DNA of 64,000 nt from positions 367,717 through 431,716 of the forward strand of contig PUQB01000018.1 in assembly GCA_003024785.1 (NCBI GenBank), written 5' to 3'. Both the position numbers and the translations under genes were made by a program. Below the pieces are notes generated by a model. The model was not told where the DNA came from. It did no database searches and saw nothing but the letters and a program-made list of their open reading frames with translations. Below, piece after piece: positions 51,801 through 63,973 of the stretch (position 1 is the first letter of the stretch; each line of letters starts with the position of its first letter). The stretch is from Selaginella tamariscina (taxonomy: Eukaryota; Streptophyta; Lycopodiopsida; Selaginellales; Selaginellaceae).

Positions 51801-52585
51801 TCCTTGTCATCCCAACTTGGAATAACCTTCTTCGACCGGCTTTTAGGTGTTGATGAACGGCCTCGACTCAGATGTGTTTCAACCTGTTGTCCGGGAATCT
51901 CGGCTCCTCGGTCAGCTGACTCGCTCAGTGGCTGAGCCGCCTCAAGCTCTCCATCCAATGATGGACCACGTCTTCTAACAGTCCGACCCCCTTCTGCCTC
52001 TACCTCTTGGTATTCAACGAGTTCCTCGGGCCCGAAGAATTGAATACCTGCAAATTTCCGATCGAGCTCTTTGCACCGGCGAGTCTCCTTACAGTCTGTG
52101 CTCAAAATATGCTTCCTCACGAAGATCCTTCTTGGGCATTCATTACCGTATCGGAAATCGCAGTAGTTGCACTGTAGTCTCCATTCACGTCTTCACGGCA
52201 GAACTTTCCAGCGACACCCTGCTCGCACTCCTTCCTCGACTCGCCGCCTGTGGTTGTAGCGGCAGCAGCTGCAGCTTCAGCCCATTGGCCCGCCCTATCC
52301 GCTCGGACGCTCCTCACCACCCCTGGCAGCGACACCACCATCATCCCTGCGAGTCCTACTCCTTCCTCGACTCCAAGCCACCTGTGGTTGTGCAGCACCT
52401 ACAGCTTCAGCCCCCCTATCTGCTCTGACTCATCGCCGCGGCGACACCGCCACACTCCATCCGTCGGATAGTATGGATACCGACCGATAGATGCCTAACA
52501 GAATATTTGTAAATATTCCGGTTCGTAAATTCTGTTTTAGTTAATTTAAACTTATTACACTAATTTACTACAGCGATATTCGCTG
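48879..52585 (-). mobile_element. hAT DNA transposon, structurally complete
   Basis: Termini are CAGCGAATTT at 48879 and AATATTCGCTG at 52585, inverted with respect to each other, with imperfect similarity over about 30 bases. The 8-base target GTCATTAA is perfectly repeated at 48871-48878 and 52586-52593, the hallmark of hAT insertion. Subterminal DNA (48950-49040) carries repeated GTTGACT/AGTCAAC and GACAGTC motifs typical of transposase sites. Inside is one minus-strand five-exon transposase gene. The perfect duplication indicates a recent insertion. Confidence 0.93.
49178..52398 (-). CDS. hAT transposase with BED finger and DUF659, five exons
   Basis: Cut-and-paste transposase. Exons (minus) are about 52398-51154, 51093-50737, 50642-49883, 49836-49542 and 49484-49178, with GT-AG introns. 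A BED zinc finger (WRLQCNYCDF...RKHILSTDC, CX2C...HX5C) lies in exon 1 near 52080-52180. A DUF659/RNase-H-like part follows (PLSLVTDGWKNVKSEHLINF; then SIVMDNAANMKSCGRMLEQ and WSIPCQCHAMNLIL). The C-terminal hAT dimerisation signature (VPSNSSAERNFSAIKN) lies near 49915-49960, followed by an acidic tail (SDSEEEGEEED). Frames break near 52130, 51510, 51040 and 49960, each fitted by missing bases. The start codon is uncertain because the N-terminus is Ala/Gly-rich in shifting frames. Catalytic aspartates in the TDGW and MDNAAN segments are present. Confidence 0.85.
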
Positions 52586-52593
52586 GTCATTAA
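52586..52593. repeat. hAT target-site duplication, right
   Basis: GTCATTAA, identical to 48871-48878. Confidence 0.9.
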
Positions 52594-53019
52594 TCATAGA
52601 CTCAACATATATAGGTTTTATTAATTAAATAAATAAAAATAATTTTTAATAATTTATATTGTAATTTCCATGATTCATAAAATTAATATAAATATAATAT
52701 AATTTTGGCTTTAATACAATTATAAATTTAATTATTATACATTAATTCATTATTGTTTTAAAAGTGATAAAGGAGTTGATGTCAACTATTTATAACAAAC
52801 TTAATTTGCTTTTAAAGTTAAAATACATGCCATTAATAAATTAAATATTATTTATGACTTACATACTTACATAATTTTATTGAATTTTTTTTTATATAAA
52901 CTATACATTAGAAATATAAGTGTTACAAAAATAAGTCCAATTTAACTTCACATATAAATTATTATTAGTACATTTAATTTCATATGATTATTATTTCTTA
53001 AACATAATTTGTGTACATA

Positions 53020-53061
<42 letters not shown>

Positions 53062-54512
53062 TATTAAAATTGACTTGCTTTCCTTTTCACACACACATCG
53101 GATATTTATGAATTAAAGAGGAAAGAAAATAATAAAAGAAAATACTGAGTAAGGAAAATGGCTCACAAGATGTCTTACCTGAAGTATTAAACACTTAATC
53201 CTAACCTGCTTAACCCTTGTCAAAACTCATATGAATTGCCAATCCTGGAGTACATCGAATATAGTGTAGACCATATGAATTTAAATATTAAACATTATTA
53301 TATAGAATAATGAATGAATTTAAGGGGTATATTTGAAAACTGATGTTGATAATCTAACTTGTTTATACGTATGCAGTGAAGAATATATTCTCAATACAGT
53401 GTGTGTGCGCGTGCATATGGACAAGTGTATGAACAATGATGCTACAAGTGTGAGTATGTGTGTATGGACAGTAGTGCTAAAGTGTGTGGGCAGGCGCATA
53501 GAGAGTGGCGCTACAAGTGTTACCATTATTAAATGATATACATTGTATATGACTTATAATATATTAATTTTGATACTTTAATCATTTAATATAAACTTTT
53601 ATTAACATTACAAAAGAAAACTATTAAATAAATTTTTTTAAATGAAGTCATGCAATTATCTTGCCAACATACTTAATTAGTTTATAATTATATAAATGTA
53701 TATTTAATTTTTAATTATGACTTTTTTTTTCTTTTAAATCTTCAAATAATATAATATCTTAATAAACTTCTATGAGAAGAACAATCTAAAAAAAATGAAC
53801 TTTGTCCCAAATGTGTGTGGGTAATCCCCTTCAGAAACAATTCGCACAGGTTTTCATTCCTATGAACAGTAGCTCTCTTGCGGAAATAATGGATGTAGAT
53901 CTTCGGGCACAGATTTTTGATACCATGCACGTGTGAGTTGGTAAAGAGAAATTAAACGAGACAAGAGAGTGTAACTATACGCGAAAGGGAGTGTAAACTA
54001 TACTCGAATCTAGGCTTGTGAAGCCTTCTATGTAATCTCTGCCCCCTCTGAATAAAAGTCGTTTAATTTAAGGGAGACTCTGCAATTTCATACAAAATTA
54101 GGTTAACCAATAAGTTAAAAAAAATCAATAATAATATTTTAAGTATTATTTAATCTATTATTTAGTTTATTACTTAATCTTTACTATTTATGAATTTAAG
54201 GACAGGTTTTAATAAATTAAGGTAATTATGAAGAAAAATTATAAAAAAATAGTAATAATCATTAATATTTAATTTAATATAAAAAGATAAATTAATTATT
54301 TTTTCTGTGTGCAAACCGGTACGACTTCGATGGCAGTAATAAGTAGTGAGGACATTAAGATTGCAATCATTCCAAATATACGGTACTATATAATAGAATA
54401 GGTAAAGCTTTAAATTACGAATAGCTGAAACAGATAAATATTATATTGTTTTTATTAAATCAAATGAGAGAGAGGGTGTGAAACATACGATGAGGTTAAA
54501 AATTTCTTAATA
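52594..54512. other. AT-rich spacer with (TA)n tract
   Basis: A (TA)n run is at about 53023-53059. 53860-53945 resembles 32270-32340. A frame at 53333-53536 (MKTDVDNLTCLYVCSEEYIL) has no known family. Otherwise no feature was recognised. Confidence 0.5.
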
Positions 54513-55096
54513 AAATTAAATTGAAAACAACAAGTCGATGGTTACAACATTAAAATGATTTTAAATGGTTTATGTTGTTAAATAGGTAAATAAATATATC
54601 TTTATAATACAGTATAATTATATTTATTATTAATATTTTTTAAATAGTGGAAAAAAAAATAATTAAAAAGTGAACAATTATAAAAATCAATTCAGATGGC
54701 ACATACTTTAACACTTATCAGTGCAGCGATTTTCTAATTGCTAAGTAAAGAGAAATTCTGTAACTTATACATTATATATTACCCGTATAGTGCATACACA
54801 CACACATGTATCCGCACACGTATATTATGTTATACATTTGTACATGTGCACAATACACATGTATGTGTGCATACTTAATCTATATATTTTCTTCTTTGTA
54901 GGTCTGGATCACAGTACATACCATCGGGTGATAAGTTGCACAAGCACAAAGTTACGATATTACAAGTATAAAAGGTGCGTTGAAGTTTATTTGTAGATCT
55001 ACCATTAAAGCAATGAGGTTCGATAAAGAAAATAGTAGACCCCCGTGATAGTCTATGTTTGGTCGGAACCGGGTTTGACCTCAATCTTGAACATGT
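54513..55096 (+). repeat. 584-bp tandem duplication, first copy
   Basis: The unit begins AAATTAAATTG and ends TTGACCTCAATCTTGAACATG. The next copy follows directly at 55097-55682 with small indels and substitutions. The unit includes TTTGTAGGTCTGGATCACAG and GTGATAGTCTATGTTTGGTC; the latter phrase recurs near 60120 in reverse. No coding frame is shared. Confidence 0.9.
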
Positions 55097-55682
55097 AAAT
55101 TAAATTGAAAAAACAACAAGTCAATGGTTGCGACATTAAAATGATTTTAAATGGTTTATGTTGTTAAATAGGTAAATAAATATATCTTTATAATACAGTT
55201 TAATTATATTTATTATTAATATTTTTTGAAATAGTGGAAAAGAAAATAATTAAAAAGTGAACAATTATAAAAATAAATTCAGACGACACCATACTTTAAC
55301 ACTTATCAGTGCGGCGATTTTTTAATTGCAAGTAAGAGAAATTTTATAACTTATACATATATTTACCTGTATAGTGCATACACACACAATATATCCGCAC
55401 ACGTATATTATATGTTATACATTTGTACATGTGCACACATACACGTGTATGTGCATACTTGATTTATATATTTTCTTTTTGTAGGTCTGGATCACAGTAC
55501 ATACCATCGGTGATAAGTTGCACAGCACAAAGTTACGATATTATAAGTATAAAAGGTGCGTTGAAGTTTATTTGTAGATCTACCATTGAAGTAATGAGGA
55601 TCGATAAAGAAAATAGTAGACCCTCGTGATAGTCTATGTTTGGTCGGAACCGGGTTTTGACCTCAATCTTGAACATGTAAAA
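55097..55682 (+). repeat. 584-bp tandem duplication, second copy
   Basis: Direct copy of 54513-55096, about 95% alike by eye, with several one-base losses in A and T runs. Confidence 0.9.
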
Positions 55683-56321
55683 ACTCAATTTAAGGGAGTC
55701 ATACTTAAAAAGTTCGTGATTGGGTTTAATGTAGATCCCATACATAGTCTCAGAGGGCATCCTCCCACGGAATAAAAATGAAATAAAACAAACTTTTTTT
55801 CTTGTTTCCTAAATCCACACTCATATGTGTAAACAACCACTCACGCATGCATACACTGGGTAAGACATACTTATAATTTTAGAACTTGCAGCTGCACTCA
55901 GGCTTGCTCGAAATTACAAGATCATTTATTAGTTCAAATATTTAACTTATTTAATGTTTTTTTTTACAGGATGTGGTAGGACACACACACATACCATATT
56001 AATATAATATACATTTGCAGGTAACAGAGCCGCTATAGTAATTCATGATAAAGCTGCGAAAATCATCACATTTACACATGAATTACAAATTCTCTTAACT
56101 TAAAATTAAACATTTTTTTAAGGTGTTGGAACATAATATTTAAAGTGCAAACTATTTTGAATGAGTTATGCAACTAACTGTTTGTTAAACAGATAGTTAG
56201 CAACAGTTGAACAATAAAGTAGACAAGGGACATGATTGAACAAAAGCCACTGCATTCACGACAATTATTGCTTCATGCACCATTCCTTCATGGTACTATC
56301 TATCTATCTATCTATATATAG

Positions 56322-56354
<33 letters not shown>

Positions 56355-56588
56355 TATACATACATATATCACACACGTAATATTAATATTATATTAATGT
56401 GTATGTATATGTGTATATATGACGCGAAAGTTATTACCTTGCCTTGCAAGCGTATGATTCATCCCTGTTGCATGTTAGTGGTAAACATCACCATCATACA
56501 TGTACTATTTAATTTAATAATTTACATATATAATTGAATGATTTAGTTCATCATTTTATTAAGTTATCCTTGTTTTTTTTTTGTGTAG
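55683..56588. other. AT-rich spacer with (CA)n and TATC repeats
   Basis: Contains a TATC/(CA)n/TACA tract at about 56296-56370. 55700-55860 resembles the 33250-33380 flank (CTCCCACGGAATAAAA). No gene was recognised. Confidence 0.5.
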
Positions 56589-57018
56589 GTCTCCAACAAA
56601 CATGTGGAGGCTTTCTTCTTGGTACTGTTAATGTGCACTAATACAGGGGTTTCTCATACACTGAGGAGTCAGCTGATTCTTTCCACTCGAATTCTCTTGT
56701 TTCAGAGGTATAATATGTATTTATACACACACACACGTACACACGTTCATATGTGCGTAACGTGTCTGTATGTGTAGTTTCTGTGCTTAATATTTTATCT
56801 TTTCTGTTCTAATTTTGAATTGGCTCTCTTTCTCTCCCCGTACACACAAACTTGGTGCATGTGCAATGACTGTGATATGGCAAGTCTTTATGGCTGGTCT
56901 TCATGACTCCTCTCTCTCTCTCTCAGCTTACTGCAAACATGCACGCACACATATACACCATGCAACTCTGACCTTCGAGGCCATTTTGTTGGTACGTGTG
57001 TGTGTGGTTGTGTGTGTG

Positions 57019-57064
<46 letters not shown>

Positions 57065-57203
57065 AAATGTTTATCTATGAGTGCAACCGCTATGACATGA
57101 GTGAGTACGCACAATCTTACAATATACAAGAACATGAACTAGGTCGTTGAAGCGTTAGCAGAATGCCAGTCTAAGATCGGCCCCTTACTACACCATCCAC
57201 AAG

Positions 57204-57248
<45 letters not shown>

Positions 57249-58689
57249 TGTGCGCACATGTATATAAACTGATTGGAGTTGTGTAAAATACTTCATGGAG
57301 ATTATGATAGCCACATATCAGGCTGACAGTGTTGCAGACTTCCATGCAAACACACACATACGTAACTGGTGCACAAATGAGATACGAGGTTGTGGGGGAT
57401 GAATTGTTCAAGGTATATACATACATATCATATATATATTATATATATATATTATATAAAATGCGTGCATTCATGTGTGTGTGTGTGGAGAGAGTGTGAT
57501 ATACATGACATAATGTACTTACATTTGATGAATATGTTCTATACCGCAAACAAACGCGCACACAAACATATGTATATATGAGTTTATATCATGAGCTTAT
57601 AAACAGGAGCTTACTGAAATACTTCATGGAGATTACATCTTCAACACATACATATGCTACTGATGGAACTTCTGGTTAATTACTTAAGGTTAGATATTTC
57701 AGGTCAGTCCCTAACAGGCTTGCTACAACGCTGGGGACCGAGAACAAAGAATCATGTACAAACATACAACATGCTGAAGGTATTAATAATTGTTAAATTT
57801 TACTAATTAAATTTAATTAAAAAAGAAACCTTTATATTACAATTTGTTCAGCTTGCAGTTTAGGTGGACGAAAACAAGCCGATTTTTATGAACGAGCATA
57901 ATTAAATGGAGTTTTAACAATACAACGAAGTCGGAAACCAGGTGTTATGATTTATATGTTACCACTTGCACCTGGTAGCTCGTACCATGGTTGGGGTGCT
58001 GCTACAGAACTGGTACGTCTATGTGTTCTTTCGTGTCTGTGCTGTGTGTTCTAAAACACATACACATACGAGAACTGCATGCATGAGTTCTCTCAATTTT
58101 ATCTATCCAGCAATTGAATCATTCTCTTAGCTTGGAGACTAGAAGAGGATATTCCACATTTATATGTTATTCAGTATGTATCTTCAACCGCTACATGGGA
58201 TGCTGCTGGCCTCGTAGTGGATCAAGCAGTTAGTTCGATGACTTCTGTAGATCCTAACCTCAATGTTACCTTCAAATTTACACAGGTGTGCGTATGGTAT
58301 GTGCGTGTGTATGTGTTGTGTGTGAATTATATCCTGCTTATACACATACATTGTATATTTATATATATTCAAAAAGGCTTTGAAATGCTCCGTTAATGGA
58401 GTTGAGCTTGAAACTCCAACAACAGGTTTTATTAAGTTCAATTTAAATTAATTAAGTAAATTTATAATTAAAAATATTATAGAAATATAATAATAAATAA
58501 ATAAACATAACATAAATGTACTTGTTACTAAGTTATTAGTCTCAAACAAGAATGGTTGTGAGCATCACACGAAAATGGGAAGCAGGACATGTGTTATCCT
58601 TCATCTTTCCTGCCATTTTCGAATTGAAAAAGATTCAAGTGTGTGTGTGAGAGAGATCCCGTTATATACCTTTTTCATGTATATCATTC

Positions 58690-58737
<48 letters not shown>

Positions 58738-59037
58738 AACACACCCACAGACATACATAATTGCACACACGCACACTAATAGTAACATAGAATATGTTGA
58801 TACACAGATGAACGACCAGAATATTCGTCATTGTACGCAATATACTATGGACCGGCGATGGCGTTTTAACCCGGGTCAGTAAATATATCCTCACCTTCGC
58901 AGTGGAATATACCATCTTGGTATCTTGCTAACACTTGTGAATCTTGTGTGAAGGTGAACAGGTCTCCAACCACCGGTAAAATCTCCATGATAGACACGCC
59001 TTCAGAGGGCTCTGAACATGCTCCCCTGAAACTTTCA

Positions 59038-59060
<23 letters not shown>
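56589..59060 (+). pseudogene. Unrecognised multi-exon gene-like locus, probably decayed
   Basis: Exon-like blocks with GT-AG edges are visible: 56589-56707 (LQQTCGGFLLGTVNVH then FSYTEESADSFHSNSLVSE), 57143-57203 (VVEALAECQSKIGPLLHHP), 57338-57412 (GAQMRYEVVGDELFK), 57607-57776 (YFMEITSSTHTYATDG, LLQRWGPRTKNHVQTYNML), about 57857-58012 (GGRKQADFYERA, then PGVMIYMLPLAPGSSYHGWG), about 58172-58286 (SSTATWDAAGLVVDQAVSSM), 58377-58426 (ALKCSVNGVELETPTT) and about 58807-59040 (YSSLYAIYYGPAMAF, NISSPSQWNIPSW). I recognise no family. Two blocks carry an in-frame stop and one needs a shifted base, and introns are microsatellite-rich. The composition and consistent splice borders argue that it descends from a real gene. 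Fragments recur inverted at 33-35 kb. Confidence 0.45.
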
Positions 59061-59073
<13 letters not shown>

Positions 59074-60049
59074 GTGTAAAACTCTGTCGCATATTGTATC
59101 ACAGGATGTATGCGAATGTTGGCTAAGGCTCTCTCACTCTCTCACACCCACACACACACACATGCACATGCACAAGGTTTAAGCTAGTGATTGTATGTGT
59201 GTAAGTATTGTGTATGTGCATATTTCTATATATACACAGTACCAGTTATACTTATAACAAAACCATAATTTTCATAGTACACTCTCTCTCTCTACTGACT
59301 ATACATACTAATTACAGATCACTTCTAAGCATGCATTATCATCCATTAATGCTTACGATGAGGAATATCGGGGAAATATATTACATATTCCAGAATTAAC
59401 TTCCACAACGGCAACAGTAACGTAGTTAACGGTAATAGTAAGATAGTTATTAAGGGCTGTCTAGGGAAGAGAGAACTGTTTCCTTAGAATGTTTTCTGTC
59501 GATCAGGTGTCTCTGTGAGGTGCTATGAGATATTCGCGAGTTTAATGGGGTTAATATGGAGATCAAGAAGTTTAATGCAGCTGCAAGCTTTGGGGTTAGG
59601 AGTGGTTTAACATCGTATCATCCAATGAGTTTTGAAGCATACGGCATCATTAATACCCAAGGACGAGAAATATGCAGTTTATTTCAAGATAACCTCTTGA
59701 AAATTTATTGCAAATAGAAGGTTTTTTGGCCTGATATCTTGACCAGGTATTTTCACATGTATATGGAATATCAGGCCAAAAACATTGATATTCTATATAC
59801 ATGTAGATATACCATGTTATAAATACCAGAGCAAGTTGGTCTGGCTCATTCTCCACGTATCCCAGCATGAACACAGCCCATGAAACAACAGTGGGATTTG
59901 ACTGTCTTACACACAATATGAAACTGTGTCCATCTGTGCATGAATGCTTTACATATATGCGTGTGGATTTAGGAAAGAAGTTTTTTGTTAATTTCATTTG
60001 ATTTCGTGGAAGGATATCTTTAACTGTGTGTCTTGCATCGAGTGGGGAA
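59061..60049. other. Spacer with repeated segments shared with 33-38 kb
   Basis: 59061-59400 repeats 37800-38125 and is inverted relative to 33490-33820. 59800-60000 contains, on the minus strand, CVRQSNPTVVSW and FMLGYVENEPDQLA, matched at 33380-33470 on plus. The protein of origin is unknown; the VSW...GY pattern is only weakly PPR-like. Confidence 0.5.
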
Positions 60050-60513
60050 CCAACAAAGAACTTTTTAAATATGAGACCACTAAATTAATCCTTACTGAGT
60101 CATGATCGAGTTTGAAGTACGGTAACCAAACATAAACTATCATTGAAACACTGCTGTTTTAATCTTCTGCGATTGCTTTATACATGTACGTTTTAATTAA
60201 TTTAAGTACACCTTCAATATTAATAATCTTTAGAGTTCAATGTTTTAACATATTATTTATTACTAATTAAGATTGATGTTAATCCTGATTATAATTTTAA
60301 TTAATAAATGAATATAAAAAAAACACATATGCATACACACGTGTTTGTGTGTTCATATATCCATTATTTATATATATATTACATATAAATAATATACATG
60401 TGAATATATGTGTGTGATATGGCATAATGTCACACACATGTTTTTATAACTATATATAGAAGAAACATGTGTGTATTTTTTGAAGTTTTTGTAATTATAT
60501 ATAGTAATTATAT

Positions 60514-60614
60514 CATAAGTTATTTTTAATTGATAAATTAAACTATAGAATCTACGTTATTCTTCTATATAACGTAGATTCTATAGTTTAATTTATCAAT
60601 TACAATAACTTATG
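60514..60614. repeat. Near-perfect 46-bp-stem hairpin
   Basis: The left arm from CATAAGTTATTTTTAATTGA to ATCTACGTTAT (60514-60560) and right arm from ATAACGTAGAT to AATAACTTATG (60569-60614) pair with about one mismatch around an 8-base loop. In the paralogous place (39480-39550, 41800-41850) only one arm-like sequence exists, so this is a local inverted duplication. Confidence 0.9.
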
Positions 60615-62793
60615 AGCACTTATGAAATTATCGAATTGACAATTAATAAATAAAGTACCATTCCCATCAAGTTTTATAAAGTGTCCATTTTGAATCGTTT
60701 TTTTTTTTATTATTAATAACAAACAATGAATATAAGTATAAAATTTATTATTGTTGTGTACATTATTTATATATATTATATATTTACTTACCTATTTCAT
60801 AAAATAAACATGCTAAAAGTAATTAAATATTACACATTTTAAATTATTTCTTAATTCAATTAACATTAAATTTTCGGACTTTTTTCGAATCTTTCGTACC
60901 CTTTTTTTTTTATTTTCTTTAAAAAAGAAAAAGAAATGAATGATTAAATTTAGATTTTAAATTCGACACTAAGTATTTACATGTTTTATTATAATTATGA
61001 TAATGATAATAATTTATTTAATTTAAGTGAATGATTTTGTTATAATTTATAAAATATATAATATATTATGAATAACAATTCAATGTTTTATTATTCTTAC
61101 TCTAGTTCATTTATAAAAAGTGTAAGCATTTATTCCAAATATGATGTATTTATAATATGTTGAGTAATATAATTATACATGAATTCTATTTAAGTTGTTG
61201 TGACTCATTAATGATTATAATTTATATTAAAATTTATTAATATTATAAATGGTAATTATAAATTATTTAAATAGTATGTTAATTATTTTAACAAAAGTAA
61301 TAGTTTTGTTTGTATTTAACTTTTTATGTTAATTAAATAATGTTTAAAAATATAAAAATAAATTAAATAATGACTAGTTTATAAATTTCGTATTTTAGCA
61401 TCGTATTTATTACCGGATAAGATCGATACTGATCCCAACCCTGATTAATAAATATAATGTAAAAAAGCACATGTACACATACACAATAATTATGTTAATT
61501 TATGTTTATATTCTTTTTAAAATGCTTAGAGTATCATTAATTAATCATATTTATTTATAAAATTTAGGATTATAAAATAAAAGTAATAAATATTATTATA
61601 TTTTAAAATGTTTAATAATAATTAAAACATATGAAATGCTATATATTACACGATTTAAGATTATAATTTTGAATATGTAATAATTGTAATACAACTATAT
61701 TCTATATAAATTCATCATTTATGAATAATTGTATACATTATTCTTAAACAACATATGATAAAAAAAAAACTCATTATTGCATAAAAGAAATTCTAGTGCC
61801 ATCAAAAATATAACATTAACAATCATAAAATTATTTAAATAAATTTTTAAAAATTATTAATTTATATAACATTATTAAAATATGTATTTAGATATTCATA
61901 TATGTTGTGATTTTTATTTACATATTATATATCAATACTATAACAAAGTATTTTTTATTTAAAACATTTTAAAAATTAATGTCATAAGTTAGTTCAATTG
62001 TATTACATATTAAAGTATGATATATATTTAAAATTTTAGAAGTTTTAATTTTAATTTAAAAATATTATAAAATATTATCATTTACTAACTAAATATATGA
62101 TATTCAATTTTAAATAATGGATATTATATATTTTACTTTCAAAAAAATAAATAAATATTACAATCGTATAATATCTTAATACTTTCATGAGAAGCACTTT
62201 TAAAAATATTTAGTTTTTCTTTTTTAAAATATACTTTAAAAAGAAAGAATTATAAATAAGTTACTCTAAAAATAACATTTTTCAAATATTTAATTTCTTT
62301 ATTGAGATATATAAACTTTAAATGCTTCATTTAATAATTGAAGTTTTAATTTTTTTTTAATCTTAATAATTTACAAGAAGTTATTAGTTAAATTTTATAA
62401 CATTTCATTATATATATAATTAAAAAATATTTTTTTAAACTTATGTAATAAACACATATGTATATAGTGCAAAGTTGCATACACTTGAGTATTATTATAA
62501 ATCGATATTGAAATTTACATATAATTAAGTTTTTTGCAAACTTGTATTTTAATTATGAATTTATAATCATAAATTTTTTGATACATGTGTTTTATTTATT
62601 AAAATAATTTTATAAAATGACATATGAAGAATGCATTATTTTAACAAGTTTATAAATTAATATATAATTAAAATAAACTCACAGACATAACATTGATTTA
62701 TTTCATAAATAACACTTTAAATTTTATAATGTCAACTTTTATTTAAATTAACAATTTATATTATTTAATTCTTTTTCTTTATAGAATAGATTT

Positions 62794-62860
62794 TGTAAGA
62801 TACTGTATATTATGTAACGTAATGTATATACACATGCGTAATGTATTACAGTATCTTACA
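62794..62860. mobile_element. 67-bp palindromic insertion related to the gypsy LTR end
   Basis: It begins TGTAAGATACTGTA and ends TACAGTATCTTACA, perfect inverted termini of at least 14 bases. Its first ~50 bases resemble the start of the gypsy element 1 LTR (TGTAAGATACTGTATATTA then GTAACGTA). ATTT flanks both sides (62790-62793, 62861-62864), while the paralogous block at 42337-42355 has a single ATTT and no insert. This shows a true insertion with a 4-base target duplication. Confidence 0.85.
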
Positions 62861-63330
62861 ATTTGAGCTTACATTATTATATAAAAAAATATATGTTATA
62901 TTAACAAAATGATTTTGCCATTAAAATGTTGAGAATAATAAAGTGATAAAAAGGGAAGTATGTTTGGAAAATTAATATACACAAGTTTAGTTTTATACTA
63001 TTTAATTATTAATAATGATTTATCTTTATTTATTTGCTTTCATAAAATAACTTTCTTATGATGTTAAATTTATTTTAAATTTATTTATGTTGTGCAAAAC
63101 ACTTATATATAATATATATTACTTTAAATTAATAAATCGATTTTTCATTAAATGTTAAGAATAATAAAGCAAAAATACTAATAAATAAATTATTTATAAC
63201 ATTATAAATTTATAGATTATTTATAAATATTTAGTAAAGTATCATATTTTAGGAAAATGCGCCTTAGAATATAAACTTTTTAAAATATTAATATTAATAT
63301 TAGTATTATGTATATATATTAATAGTATTT

Positions 63331-63599
63331 AATATAAATGTACGTTAAATGATCGAAGGGATTAAATTAAATTTAGGTATGATTAAGGAACCGTGAGAAG
63401 CCCTAGCCCGTGGAAGGGATCTGCTTGTGTATATCCCGCGCTTTGTACATTGCGTGCGGCATTGGGGCAGGCTAGACTCCTCCTATTTCATCTCCTCAAT
63501 CGCCTCTGATGCGTCTCCAGGTACGAATCTAGCCGCTGCGAGCGCGTGCTTGCCTGCGATGGCGCTTCAGGTACGAATCTGGCCTCTAGTTCGACGAGT
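63331..63599. other. Transition from AT-rich block to gene-like sequence
   Basis: From about 63385 the composition becomes balanced. CAGGTACGAATCT occurs twice (63520, 63568), which could be a duplicated donor-like segment in a 5' UTR or leader intron. Confidence 0.4.
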
Positions 63600-63973
63600 G
63601 TAATGGGGGTAATCTCAATGGTAGCAGTAGATCCAGGGTGTTTGTCTCCTCGTTCAAGAAAGATTCTCTGTGTTCTGTTGTAAGATCGAAATCCACACCC
63701 AAGTCCCGAAGTATTACCCGCATTTCAGATTTCCTCCCCCATCTCACAGAGAATTGCTTCGTACTTGCACGCAGGAAATCAAAGATTTCACACTATGGCG
63801 TAAGCATGGATCTCCTCAAGCTGTTGCTCCACAGAGTCCTCACGCTGCTGATCAAATGTGGATGGCTCTCTTTCAAAGTGGTAATCCTTTCCCTCGATTT
63901 TATCACTGCTGAATTTCATATGCATGTGTATATATGTGTTATCAAAGTGGTAAGCATTCTTTCTTGTGTGTAG
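63600..63973 (+). CDS. Possible 5' part of a gene running off the window
   Basis: Balanced composition and two overlapping frames are present. One (from 63638) gives VSSFKKDSLCSVVRSKSTPK followed by SRSITRISDFLPHLTENC, a Ser/Arg/Lys-rich stretch like a transit peptide. Another (to 63912) gives EIKDFTLWRKHGSPQAVAPQ then HAADQMWMALFQSG. GT donors occur near 63878 and 63949. The gene family is unknown, and which frame is used cannot be decided. Confidence 0.3.

Larger units (their letters stand above)
60050..63330 (+). repeat. Large AT-rich duplicated block, copy 2
   Basis: Collinear with 39150-42760 in the same orientation. It contains the minus-oriented AT-rich dispersed repeat (60880-62450, copy D). 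Differences include a hairpin at 60514-60614 and a 67-base insertion at 62794-62860, both absent from the first block. Confidence 0.7.

Noticed and set aside
52117-52471. Plus-strand frames opposite the hAT exon 1
   Set aside because: The minus strand carries the BED finger CX2C...HX5C. The plus frames are low-complexity Ser/Pro/Ala shadows.
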